This document shows, piece by piece, positions 8,031-14,471 of a DNA stretch of 25,284 bases. A model generated the notes under the pieces. The model saw only the letters and a program-made list of their open reading frames with translations. It made no database searches and was not told the DNA's origin. The position numbers and the translations under genes were made by a program. The stretch is taken from positions 1-25,284 of the forward strand of contig JAEWMK010000158.1 in the NCBI GenBank assembly GCA_023457235.1. Reading direction: 5' to 3'. Source of the stretch: Bacillota bacterium. Lineage in GTDB: Bacteria; Bacillota; Bacilli; Bacillales; Bacillaceae_J. Positions within the stretch are counted from its first letter, which is position 1, and each line of letters begins with the position of its first letter.

Positions 8031-8162
8031 CTATTTATTCAATTCTCTTGATGCATCTGGGCCCTCGAGAGTTGTTGCTCCTTTATTATGAAGTTCCGGG
8101 TCGCGGTCAGCCCTTACTTTTCCAGATTCCCTAAGCTTCTTTTCTTGACGATCTCGTCCCAT
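8031..8162 (-). CDS. ypzI: Small protein YpzI
   Basis: Reading the reverse strand, ATG at 8162-8160 is preceded by a strong AAAGGAG (8177-8171) with an 8-nt spacer and opens a 43-residue frame ending with TAG at 8033-8031. The peptide begins MGRDRQEKKLRESGKV and continues with ADRDPELHNKGATTLEG. It is highly charged and has no membrane segment. Bacillus YpzI proteins have this character, and B. subtilis has ypzI at the same place between fni (ypgA) and yphA. The function is unknown. Repeat A copy 1 abuts its stop codon, and repeat B copy 1 ends 5 nt upstream of its Shine-Dalgarno, so the gene is tightly boxed between two repeats. Its promoter must lie in or beyond repeat B. Confidence 0.85.
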   Translation of the reverse strand: MGRDRQEKKLRESGKVRADRDPELHNKGATTLEGPDASRELNK

Positions 8163-8182
8163 TCTAATTGCTCCTTTCTAAA

Positions 8183-8376
8183 GATCAAATACGCCTTGGC
8201 GTATTTGCGCCCAGATTTTTTCGAGCTTGATCGAAAAATTCCCCCTGAAAATCTGAGGCATCCGCCGGAGGCTTTAACTTTATTCAGCCGGGGTTTGCAC
8301 CTCCATTTAATTAAAATACTAATTTGCATTCTTCCTGACACTTTTGGATGTAGGAGAATTCGGCTGAATAAAGTTA
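8183..8376 (-). repeat. Repeat family B, copy 1 (194 bp, reverse orientation)
   Basis: Read on the minus strand, this copy starts TAACTTTATTCAG (8376-8364). About 75 nt later it has the inverted match CTGAATAAAGTTA, then a module shared with the two other copies: GCCTCCGGCGGATGCCTCAG, a long hairpin around TCGA..AGCTCGA, and the hairpin AAATACGCC-AA-GGCGTATTT, ending TTTGATC. Its orientation is that of ypzI, and it ends 5 nt before the ypzI Shine-Dalgarno. It is the same length as copy 3. I saw no flanking target duplication. Confidence 0.9.
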
Positions 8377-8463
8377 TGATTCTTTATTAATATTTTCTTT
8401 TCCCCCGACTTTATACTAAAATTCCGGCATTTGAGCAATAATGGATAATGGTGGTGATTTTTT

Positions 8464-9066
8464 GTGGAAGGAATTTATTTTTATTGGTTTAGTTGGATTG
8501 GCTGGGTCATTACAACTTTTTTTATGAAAAAAGGCAAGGTTAGAACAGCAATAAGTTTCTTTATGTTATTCATGATTTTTGTTAGCGATAATACCTATCA
8601 TCTAACCGAGTATTCTATTCATGCCCCTTTTATCTTGATATTCATTTTTTCTTTAGTTTTTATGACAAAAACAAAAGGTTTGATGCAATTATACTACCTT
8701 ATTTGCTCACTTATTATTTCGATTGGCTACGTTTGTTTCCACTTATTTGAGTTATTCGATCCTGTTTGGCTTATATTTGACCGAAAGTGGATGCTCTCTT
8801 TTGTTATTCTTTATTTGATTTTAATGTTAGTGAAAGATCCTAATCATCGTCTTGCCGTAGCTTTGATAGGTATTTGCAACGGAGAATTATTGTATTCAAT
8901 GATACTCACAAAATTTTTCCGCGAAATTGAAATTGGCAATTTTGTTTTTTTGGATGCGCTTGCCTTTAATATTCTTTTTATTTTAATTTGGAATTCATTT
9001 GAAAAAATTGCACAATCGTTTGAAGCAAACATTCATAAAGGAAAAGCAAGGAGGGTTCAGAGATGA
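8464..9066 (+). CDS. yphA: YphA family membrane protein
   Basis: This 200-aa protein consists almost wholly of hydrophobic segments (about six or seven membrane spans) with a basic C-terminus (HKGKARRVQR). The locus, length and arrangement before the YIEGIA protein match yphA of B. subtilis, a membrane protein of unknown biochemical role. The start is GTG 8464, with a GGTGGTGAT Shine-Dalgarno upstream. Its stop overlaps the start of the next gene (ATGA), so the two are probably translationally coupled. Between repeat B copy 1 and this start there are about 85 bp. A TATACTA there (8412-8418) might be a -10 box, but no convincing -35 box accompanies it. The assignment rests on context and hydropathy. 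Confidence 0.8.
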   Translation: MEGIYFYWFSWIGWVITTFFMKKGKVRTAISFFMLFMIFVSDNTYHLTEYSIHAPFILIFIFSLVFMTKTKGLMQLYYLICSLIISIGYVCFHLFELFDPVWLIFDRKWMLSFVILYLILMLVKDPNHRLAVALIGICNGELLYSMILTKFFREIEIGNFVFLDALAFNILFILIWNSFEKIAQSFEANIHKGKARRVQR

Positions 9067-9959
9067 ATGAGTATACCTATCCAATACTTTTTGGTGTTAT
9101 TATTGGAACACTCACAAGGCTTTATATGTTACGAACAGACTACCGTCAATATCCAACATATCTGCATGGTAGGGTGATCCATATTGCGTTAGGCTTTATT
9201 GCTGCTGCTTTGGGGACTGTAGCTATTCCGTCAATTATGGAGGAGGAGTATACGGCGATTACCTTTTTAACGCTTGCAGCTTCCCAATTCCGTGAAGTAC
9301 GAAACATGGAACGGAATACTTTAACCGGGCTTGATGAATTTGAACTTGTGCCAAGGGGCAAGACATATATTGAAGGGATTGCTGTTGCGTTTGAAGGTCG
9401 TAATTATCTTGTAATTTTTACGTCTTTTATTACAACACTTGCCTATATAGTTGTCGGTTGGTGGGCTGGTATTATAGCAGGGATTATTTGCTTATTCATT
9501 TCAAAAAAATTAATGTCCGGGAACAAACTGAGTGAGATTGTTGACATTGAACATCATGAACTTCATTTTGATGGTGCAGGTCTTTATATTGATAATATCT
9601 ATATTATGAATATTGGCTTGCCTGCACGTCAGGAAGAAATATTGAAATATGGGATGGGATTTATTTTAAAACCAAAAAATTTTAATGTAAGATCTACGAT
9701 TGCAAACCTTGGGCAACGTCAAGCCATATTGCACGATGCTTCTGTTGCCTTGGGAGTGTTTCGCGACTCCGGAACACCTGCGTTAGTTCCACTTGCCAAA
9801 AGAGACCTCGATGATGGCCGGGTTGGTGTGTTCATCTTGCCTCAGGAAAAAGATATTCAGAAAGCAATAACTGTAATCGGACAAGTTCCTGTATTAGAGA
9901 ATGCGATCAGAATGCCAACTGAATCAAAATCCCATAAGGAGGGACGGGAACAATCATGA
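9063..9959 (+). CDS. seaA: YIEGIA family membrane protein SeaA (YphB)
   Basis: The 298-aa product contains the literal family signature YIEGIA at residues 102-107, between two hydrophobic regions. The N-terminal region (about 1-75) has two or three membrane segments, there is another hydrophobic block at about 115-150, and the C-terminal half (about 155-285) is soluble. SeaA of B. subtilis occupies the same place and has been linked to the spore envelope; its molecular activity is not established, as far as I know. Start and stop both overlap the neighbours by ATGA, giving a three-gene coupled unit. Conserved-looking parts include LTGLDEFELVPRGKTYIEG and, near the end, LDDGRVGVFILP. Confidence 0.9.
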   Translation: MNEYTYPILFGVIIGTLTRLYMLRTDYRQYPTYLHGRVIHIALGFIAAALGTVAIPSIMEEEYTAITFLTLAASQFREVRNMERNTLTGLDEFELVPRGKTYIEGIAVAFEGRNYLVIFTSFITTLAYIVVGWWAGIIAGIICLFISKKLMSGNKLSEIVDIEHHELHFDGAGLYIDNIYIMNIGLPARQEEILKYGMGFILKPKNFNVRSTIANLGQRQAILHDASVALGVFRDSGTPALVPLAKRDLDDGRVGVFILPQEKDIQKAITVIGQVPVLENAIRMPTESKSHKEGREQS

Positions 9960-10141
9960 ATTTAGAAAAATATATATTAGCAATTATTACAACAAATCCT
10001 AAAAAGGCTGCAGGTTCAACAGCTATTTTTCCTTGCGACAACAATGAGGAAATGGAATTTGTTGCAGCTAACTTGGAGGCAATATTGGATGGAATTGCTC
10101 ATCGGTTAACAGACGATCTATATATAATTGTAAAACATTAA
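9956..10141 (+). CDS. Small capping-complex subunit for YIEGIA
   Basis: This is a 61-aa soluble protein beginning MNLEKYILAIITTNPKKAAG and ending DDLYIIVKH. It shows an alternating beta/alpha character (LAIITT, AIFPCDN, VAANLEAILDGIAHRL, LYIIVK). Small proteins of this type are coded directly behind SeaA in Bacillus and are named after that partnership. The ATGA overlap with seaA and the GGAGGGACGG Shine-Dalgarno inside the seaA 3' end point to coordinated, roughly stoichiometric production. The B. subtilis counterpart may be ypzH, but I am not sure of that symbol and leave it blank. No enzymatic motif is visible. Confidence 0.8.
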   Translation: MNLEKYILAIITTNPKKAAGSTAIFPCDNNEEMEFVAANLEAILDGIAHRLTDDLYIIVKH

Positions 10142-10164
10142 CTTCCGCCATTTGAAAAGGTTGT

Positions 10165-10192
10165 TTGAAATGTGTTTATTTGGTAGTATTAT
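10165..10192 (+). promoter_or_regulatory. Candidate sigma-A promoter of der
   Basis: TTGAAA (10165-10170) - 16 nt - TATTAT (10187-10192). It lies between the YIEGIA operon and der, but upstream of a terminator-like hairpin, so a transcript from it would have to pass that hairpin to reach der. Confidence 0.5.
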
Positions 10193-10217
10193 TTAGTTAA
10201 TACGGTAATCTTATTTT

Positions 10218-10242
10218 CCCTTCTTAACATAGAAGGGTTTTT
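10218..10242 (+). terminator. Terminator-like hairpin upstream of der
   Basis: CCCTTCT (10218-10224) pairs with AGAAGGG (10231-10237) over a 6-nt loop, then TTTTTA. It can end the yphA-seaA transcript. It is also inside the leader of any transcript started at 10165-10192. Confidence 0.75.
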
Positions 10243-10278
10243 ATACGTAAAGAGTCATTATTGGAAAGGAAGATAGAT

Positions 10279-11589
10279 ATGGCAAAACCGGTAGTAGCAA
10301 TCGTCGGTCGTCCTAATGTTGGCAAGTCAACGATTTTTAATCGTATTGTCGGGGAAAGAATTTCAATTGTAGAGGATGTTCCAGGAGTAACGAGAGACCG
10401 CATTTATAGTTCAGGAGAATGGCTGAATGTAACATTTAATGTTATTGATACAGGCGGTATTGAAGTTGGGGACGAGCCTTTATTAGTCCAAATGAGACAG
10501 CAGGCTGAAATCGCGATTGAGGAAGCGGACGTAATTATTTTTATGGTTAATGGTCGGGAAGGGATTACGGCGGCCGATGAAGAGGTTGCCAAGCTTTTAT
10601 TCCGTTCTCAAAAACCAATCGTTCTAGCTGTTAACAAAATTGATAACCATGAAATGAAAGACCAAATTTATGAGTTTTATTCATTAGGCTTTGGAGAACC
10701 ATTTCCGATTTCAGGATCCCATGGATTGGGATTAGGTGATTTATTGGATGAAGTGGTTAAACATTTTCCGAAAAGCAGTGACGAAGAGTATGACGACTCC
10801 GTCATTCAATTTTGTTTAATTGGACGGCCCAATGTAGGGAAATCCTCTTTAGTCAATGCTATTTTGGGTGAGGATCGAGTAATCGTCAGCGATATTGAAG
10901 GAACAACAAGAGATGCTATCGATACAAAACTAACACGTGAAGGTCAGGAATATGTCATCATCGATACGGCGGGGATGAGAAAAAGGGGAAAGGTCTACGA
11001 AAATTTAGAAAAGTACAGCGTATTACGTGCATTAAAAGCAATTGAGCGATCAGATGTTGTTTTAGTAGTTATAGATGGTGAAAAAGGAATTATCGAGCAG
11101 GATAAAAAAATTGCCGGATATGCCCATGAGGCAGGCCGTGCCGTTGTTATTGTCGTTAACAAATGGGATGCAGTAGAAAAAGATGAGAAAACGATGAAGG
11201 AATTTGAACAAAATATTCGTGATCATTTCCTATTTTTGGATTATGCTCCGATTGTATTCTTATCTGCTAAAACCAAAAAGCGAATTCATACACTGTTGCC
11301 AATGATCAATTTAGCGTCAGATAGTCACAGTATGCGGGTTCAAACGAATATTTTGAATGATGTTATTATGGATGCCGTGGCGATGAATCCTACACCGACT
11401 GATCGTGGAACAAGATTAAAGATTTATTATGCTACCCAAGTAGCGGTAAAACCACCGACATTTGTAATCTTTGTTAATGATCCAGAATTATTGCACTTTT
11501 CCTATGCACGTTTCCTAGAAAATAGAATTCGTGAGGCGTTTGAGTTTACGGGAACACCGATAAAAATTATTGCACGTGCAAGAAATTGA
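10279..11589 (+). CDS. der: Ribosome biogenesis GTPase Der
   Basis: Der (EngA) is an essential double GTPase for 50S subunit maturation. The 436-aa product equals the family length in B. subtilis. It has a first G domain with GRPNVGKST at residues 10-18, DTGG and NKID, and a second G domain with GRPNVGKSS, DTAGMRKRGK and NKWD. A C-terminal KH-like domain ends with TGTPIKIIARARN. The frame extends to a TTG at 10261, but AAAGGAAG (10265-10272) sits correctly in front of ATG 10279, which gives MAKPVVAIVG. The next gene gpsA starts 21 nt later, and the two probably form one transcript. The leader contains a terminator-like hairpin (10218-10242). Confidence 0.98.
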   Translation: MAKPVVAIVGRPNVGKSTIFNRIVGERISIVEDVPGVTRDRIYSSGEWLNVTFNVIDTGGIEVGDEPLLVQMRQQAEIAIEEADVIIFMVNGREGITAADEEVAKLLFRSQKPIVLAVNKIDNHEMKDQIYEFYSLGFGEPFPISGSHGLGLGDLLDEVVKHFPKSSDEEYDDSVIQFCLIGRPNVGKSSLVNAILGEDRVIVSDIEGTTRDAIDTKLTREGQEYVIIDTAGMRKRGKVYENLEKYSVLRALKAIERSDVVLVVIDGEKGIIEQDKKIAGYAHEAGRAVVIVVNKWDAVEKDEKTMKEFEQNIRDHFLFLDYAPIVFLSAKTKKRIHTLLPMINLASDSHSMRVQTNILNDVIMDAVAMNPTPTDRGTRLKIYYATQVAVKPPTFVIFVNDPELLHFSYARFLENRIREAFEFTGTPIKIIARARN

Positions 11590-11610
11590 TTCATTAAGGA
11601 GCTGATTAAT

Positions 11611-12642
11611 ATGGGGAGATGTACTGTTATCGGTGCTGGAAGTTGGGGGACAGCATTAGCCATTGTTCTTGCTGATAACGGGCACGAAGTAAGGCTTTGG
11701 GGGCATCGGGAGGATCAGATCAATGAAATAAATTCCAGGCATACGAATGAAAAATATCTGCCTGATGTAGAACTGCCAACTTCCATTGTCGGCTATTTTG
11801 ATTTAGAAGCGGCAATCAAAGGTATTGATACAGTTATATTGGCTGTTCCAACAAAAGCAATTCGCGAGGTTTTAAGAAATTTAATTTCGTTCCTTACGGG
11901 TAAGGTATTAATTTGTCATGTTAGTAAAGGAATCGAACCTGATACATTAAAGCGTATTTCAGAAATGATCTTCGAAGAAGTCCCTGAGCATTTATTAGAG
12001 GATGTGGTCGTTCTATCAGGTCCTTCCCATGCGGAGGAAGTAAGCAGAAGACAGCCCACTACAGTAACCGCATCCTCAACTAATATCGGGGCAGCGGAAA
12101 AAATTCAAGATTTATTTATTAATCAACATTTTAGAGTCTACACAAATCCTGATATTATCGGTGTTGAAATTGGTGGCGCACTAAAGAATATTATTGCCCT
12201 TGGTGCAGGAATTTCCGATGGTTTGGGGTTCGGTGACAATGCTAAAGCTGCGTTAATTACGCGGGGCTTAGCAGAGATTTCCCGCCTCGGAATGAAAATG
12301 GGGGCAAACCCATTGACATTTGCAGGCTTAGCGGGAATTGGTGATCTTATCGTTACGTGTACAAGCGTTCATAGTCGTAATTGGCGCGCTGGAAACCTGC
12401 TTGGAAAAGGTCATAATCTTGATGAGGTTTTGAAAAATATGGGAATGGTCGTTGAGGGGGTCAGGACAACAAAGGCTGCCTATCAACTCGCAAAGAAAGA
12501 AAATATTGAGATGCCGATCACAAATGCGATTTACGATATTCTTTTTAATAACTGTCCTCCTAAGGATGCAGTCGAAGGGTTAATGGGGAGAGGTAAAACC
12601 CACGAAATGGAGGACTTTTATCTAACTTATAAAAAAGATTAG
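11611..12642 (+). CDS. gpsA: NAD(P)-dependent glycerol-3-phosphate dehydrogenase
   Basis: GpsA reduces dihydroxyacetone phosphate to sn-glycerol 3-phosphate, the backbone for phospholipid synthesis, and so supplies the pathway in which PlsC acts. The 343-aa product has the Rossmann motif GAGSWGTALA (8-17), VSKGIE, the SGPSHAEEV segment, the catalytic-domain lysine in GGALKNIIALGAGISDGLGFG, and AGIGDLIVTCTS. The length and ending are typical. AAGGAG at 11597-11602 precedes the ATG. It is downstream of der in the usual Bacillus order. Confidence 0.98.
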   Translation: MGRCTVIGAGSWGTALAIVLADNGHEVRLWGHREDQINEINSRHTNEKYLPDVELPTSIVGYFDLEAAIKGIDTVILAVPTKAIREVLRNLISFLTGKVLICHVSKGIEPDTLKRISEMIFEEVPEHLLEDVVVLSGPSHAEEVSRRQPTTVTASSTNIGAAEKIQDLFINQHFRVYTNPDIIGVEIGGALKNIIALGAGISDGLGFGDNAKAALITRGLAEISRLGMKMGANPLTFAGLAGIGDLIVTCTSVHSRNWRAGNLLGKGHNLDEVLKNMGMVVEGVRTTKAAYQLAKKENIEMPITNAIYDILFNNCPPKDAVEGLMGRGKTHEMEDFYLTYKKD

Positions 12643-12649
12643 GGCAAAC

Positions 12650-12677
12650 ACCCATTTTGTACTCCTTGCATATAGTA
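12650..12677 (+). promoter_or_regulatory. Candidate sigma-K promoter of spoVIF
   Basis: AC (12650-12651) - 17 nt - CATATAGTA (12669-12677) matches the sigma-K pattern AC - 16/17 - CATAnnnTA at every defined position. It starts only 8 nt after the gpsA stop and lies about 34 nt before the spoVIF start. Late mother-cell expression is expected for a coat-associated protein. Confidence 0.65.
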
Positions 12678-12710
12678 TGTTGAGCGCTACCCGACAAGGA
12701 GGATTCTATA

Positions 12711-12977
12711 GTGGACGAATTCATTCATAAAGAGTTATTCGAAAAAATAGAAAATAAAACGAAAATAAAATCTGAAGATATTTTAGCTGTTGCAGATTCT
12801 GTAAAGGATGCAAATTTCAAGGATGAGGAAACCATTCGGTATCTTGTAAGACAGCTGTCATCTCTTGCGAATGTACCTGTGTCCGAGGATATTGAAGATA
12901 CGATTGTAGATTCAATCATTAATCATCATGGAATATTAGACTTTCGTCATCTTGGCGAAATAACGGATAAAAAATAA
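12711..12977 (+). CDS. spoVIF: Stage VI sporulation protein F (SpoVIF family)
   Basis: This is an 88-aa, acidic, all-helical-looking protein starting MDEFIHKELFEKIENKTKIK and containing DEETIRYLVRQLSSLANVPV. Its size and sequence character are those of SpoVIF (YjcC in B. subtilis, same length), a coat-associated protein needed for normal spore coat assembly and resistance. In B. subtilis the gene lies elsewhere; here it sits behind gpsA. GTG 12711 is preceded by AAGGAGGA (12697-12704). A sigma-K-type promoter stands directly upstream, which agrees with late mother-cell expression. The family call is from memory of the sequence pattern. Confidence 0.8.
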   Translation: MDEFIHKELFEKIENKTKIKSEDILAVADSVKDANFKDEETIRYLVRQLSSLANVPVSEDIEDTIVDSIINHHGILDFRHLGEITDKK

Positions 12978-13000
12978 AGCAGGATAGGCACTTTTAGGAG

Positions 13001-13028
13001 ACGCCCTGTCAATATTTTGCATAGTATA
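13001..13028 (+). promoter_or_regulatory. Second sigma-K-type promoter, behind spoVIF
   Basis: AC (13001-13002) - 17 nt - CATAGTATA (13020-13028) fits AC - 17 - CATAnnnTA completely. The next protein gene downstream (yphE) is separated from it by a terminator and repeat A copy 2, so it appears to drive only a short transcript. Confidence 0.5.
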
Positions 13029-13034
13029 AAGTGT

Positions 13035-13115
13035 ATCACATTTGTTGAGCTGTGATTTAAAGGAATATTTTAGTCATATATTGCTAAAGCATTACCCCGT
13101 GCTTTAGCTTTTTTT
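13035..13115 (+). ncRNA. Possible short sporulation RNA (hypothetical)
   Basis: Starting about 7 nt after the sigma-K-type -10 box, this stretch contains the hairpin ATCACA (13035-13040) / TGTGAT (13051-13056). It ends with a clear intrinsic terminator: GCTAAAGCA (13083-13091) pairs with TGCTTTAGC (13100-13108), followed by TTTTTTT (13109-13115). The only in-frame reading of any length is about 21 codons from a TTG without a Shine-Dalgarno. The terminator may instead simply belong to spoVIF. This is inference from promoter-terminator geometry. Confidence 0.3.
13083..13115 (+). terminator. Terminator behind spoVIF
   Basis: GCTAAAGCA (13083-13091) and TGCTTTAGC (13100-13108) form a perfect 9-bp stem with an 8-nt loop, followed by seven T. 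Confidence 0.9.
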
Positions 13116-13121
13116 AGTTTT

Positions 13122-13271
13122 TGTCTAGTTCCAGCGCCCAGCGACTAGTGGACTTCGCCCACCTCCCTACGATAAGTCAACATCGATTCGCAAAGCTCAT
13201 CGTGTTTCCTTTATCTCGAGACCGATGTGCTCCAGTCCTGTCGTGCGCTAAACGGGCGCTTTCACTTTTCT
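13122..13271. repeat. Repeat family A, copy 2 (150 bp)
   Basis: Gap-free match to 7881-8030 (about 16 differences). It starts 6 nt after the T run of the preceding terminator, just as copy 1 starts 5 nt after its terminator. The end-proximal inverted repeat is degraded here (CCAGCGC ... GCGCTAA). Its right end lies about 25 bp before the yphE promoter. Confidence 0.85.
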
Positions 13272-13294
13272 ACTAGGACCCGTGGGACAAGGTA

Positions 13295-13303
13295 TGGTAT
13301 AAT
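13295..13303 (+). promoter_or_regulatory. Extended -10 promoter of yphE-yphF
   Basis: TGGTATAAT is a perfect -10 hexamer with an extended TGn. No good -35 box is present at the right distance; extended -10 promoters can do without one. Start of transcription near 13310 would leave a very short leader before the AAAAGGAG Shine-Dalgarno. Confidence 0.6.
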
Positions 13304-13332
13304 ATCTCCGATTTGAAAAGGAGCGATTGACA

Positions 13333-13533
13333 ATGACCCCAGGGATGTTAAAAATGTACATATCATTTTTCGGAATTGGTTTTATGTTTTTATCTGTTGT
13401 ATTAATTTATTTAAGTCGATACAAGTTAAAAGGTTTTTTTAAAATGATTACAGCAGTCATAGCTTATATATTAATGATTTTAGCTGGCATCATTATCTTT
13501 TTTGTTGTATTTAGCGGCCCGGTTGCCGATTAA
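13333..13533 (+). CDS. yphE: Small membrane protein YphE (DUF2768-like)
   Basis: This 66-aa protein has two hydrophobic segments (about residues 8-24 and 37-60) separated by a short basic loop (SRYKLKGFFK), so it is a predicted helical hairpin in the membrane. Size and position before yphF and spoIVA match yphE of B. subtilis; no function is known to me. A TTG at 13327 is in frame, but AAAAGGAG (13316-13323) is only 3 nt from it and 9 nt from ATG 13333, so the ATG is chosen. yphF follows after 12 nt with its own strong Shine-Dalgarno, and co-transcription is likely. Confidence 0.8.
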   Translation: MTPGMLKMYISFFGIGFMFLSVVLIYLSRYKLKGFFKMITAVIAYILMILAGIIIFFVVFSGPVAD

Positions 13534-13545
13534 GGAGGTCTTTCG

Positions 13546-14274
13546 TTGTTTAAGAAATTTTTATTATTTTCGAGTTTAATTGTGATGATATCGTTTCTTT
13601 CCGGTTGTCTCTATCCGGAAGATAGATTGGCACAGAACCAGGTACCGTATAAAGACCAAATCGCAATGGTCCAAAGTGCGGTCGATCAGTTTCAAGAAGC
13701 AGAGGGTGGTATTCTTCCCATTAAAACAAAAGAAAATGAGACACCTATTTTCCAAAAATATTTAATTGATTTTAAAAAGCTGAGTCCCCGCTTTATCGCT
13801 GAACCTCCTGGCAGTGCTTTTGAAAGTGGTGGAATTTTCCAATATGTATTAGTTGATGTCGAAACAGATCCAACTGTTAAATTAATAGATTTAACGATGG
13901 TGGATGCCATTCGTGATCTGAAACTCCGGATTAAATTTTTTGCTGAAAGGAATGGGTATCCTCCCTACAAAGAACCATTAGATCAGGAAAAAGGGTATTT
14001 TTCACTAGATTATGACAAATTAGGCTACGATAATACACCGCCGTTTGTCGTTAGTCCTTACAGCGGAAAAAATTTATCACTATTCATAGATACAAAGGGT
14101 GAAATATTGGTTGATTACAGCCCGGATTTGTATGATGCTTTGAAAAAATTCAAACATAATTATAATACCGGTGATGATATCCGTTATTTATTGGTCGAAA
14201 ATTATGATTTTGTTCCTGCTTTTTCCGTTCCCTATACCGTTAAAGATAATGACCCAATTTTTTTAAAAGAATAA
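13546..14274 (+). CDS. yphF: Lipoprotein YphF
   Basis: The 242-aa product begins with a lipoprotein signal peptide: basic MFKK, a hydrophobic core, and the lipobox LSGC with Cys21 as the predicted lipidated residue. The mature protein is therefore expected on the outer face of the membrane. It has no recognised catalytic motif; repeated DYxxLGYDNTPPFVVSPYSG-type segments suggest an all-beta/alpha-beta fold. Size and position match B. subtilis yphF, a conserved lipoprotein of unknown function in sporeformers. It starts with TTG 13546 after AAGGAGGT (13532-13539). A strong terminator follows. Confidence 0.85.
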   Translation: MFKKFLLFSSLIVMISFLSGCLYPEDRLAQNQVPYKDQIAMVQSAVDQFQEAEGGILPIKTKENETPIFQKYLIDFKKLSPRFIAEPPGSAFESGGIFQYVLVDVETDPTVKLIDLTMVDAIRDLKLRIKFFAERNGYPPYKEPLDQEKGYFSLDYDKLGYDNTPPFVVSPYSGKNLSLFIDTKGEILVDYSPDLYDALKKFKHNYNTGDDIRYLLVENYDFVPAFSVPYTVKDNDPIFLKE

Positions 14275-14290
14275 CAGAAAATTAGTCATG

Positions 14291-14336
14291 AACCCTGCTC
14301 TTAATTAATACTTTTTTATAGAGCAGGGTTTTTTTT
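14291..14336 (+). terminator. Terminator of yphE-yphF
   Basis: AACCCTGCTCT (14291-14301) pairs with AGAGCAGGGTT (14320-14330) over an AT-rich 18-nt loop, followed by T residues to 14336. Confidence 0.9.
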
Positions 14337-14388
14337 GATGATTCAATTCTTCTTTCTTTAATAAAAATTCATAAAATTTTATTTTTGG

Positions 14389-14418
14389 TCATAATTAATT
14401 GGGACAACATCATACATT
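14389..14418 (+). promoter_or_regulatory. Candidate sigma-E promoter of spoIVA
   Basis: TCATAAT (14389-14395) - 15 nt - CATACATT (14411-14418). The -10 box is a very good match to the sigma-E pattern (CATACAnT), and the -35 box resembles KMATATT at most positions. spoIVA is a known early mother-cell (sigma-E) gene in B. subtilis. Confidence 0.65.
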
Positions 14419-14471
14419 AATACTGTCTAACATAGTATGGTACCCAGAACCAAAGAGCGGGAGGGGTTCAA

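Noticed and set aside
7856..8134. Plus-strand ORF of 92 codons after fni
   Set aside because: It runs through the fni terminator, repeat A and the antisense of ypzI, has no Shine-Dalgarno, and its composition is not protein-like.
8114..8341. Open reading frames in repeat B copies 1 and 2 that give similar peptides (LNKVKASGGCLRF... / LNKVTASGGCQGF...)
   Set aside because: The likeness comes from the repeat DNA. Copy 3 has one extra base that breaks the same frame, no Shine-Dalgarno precedes the starts, and the sequence is constrained as hairpins. The antisense frames have the same origin.
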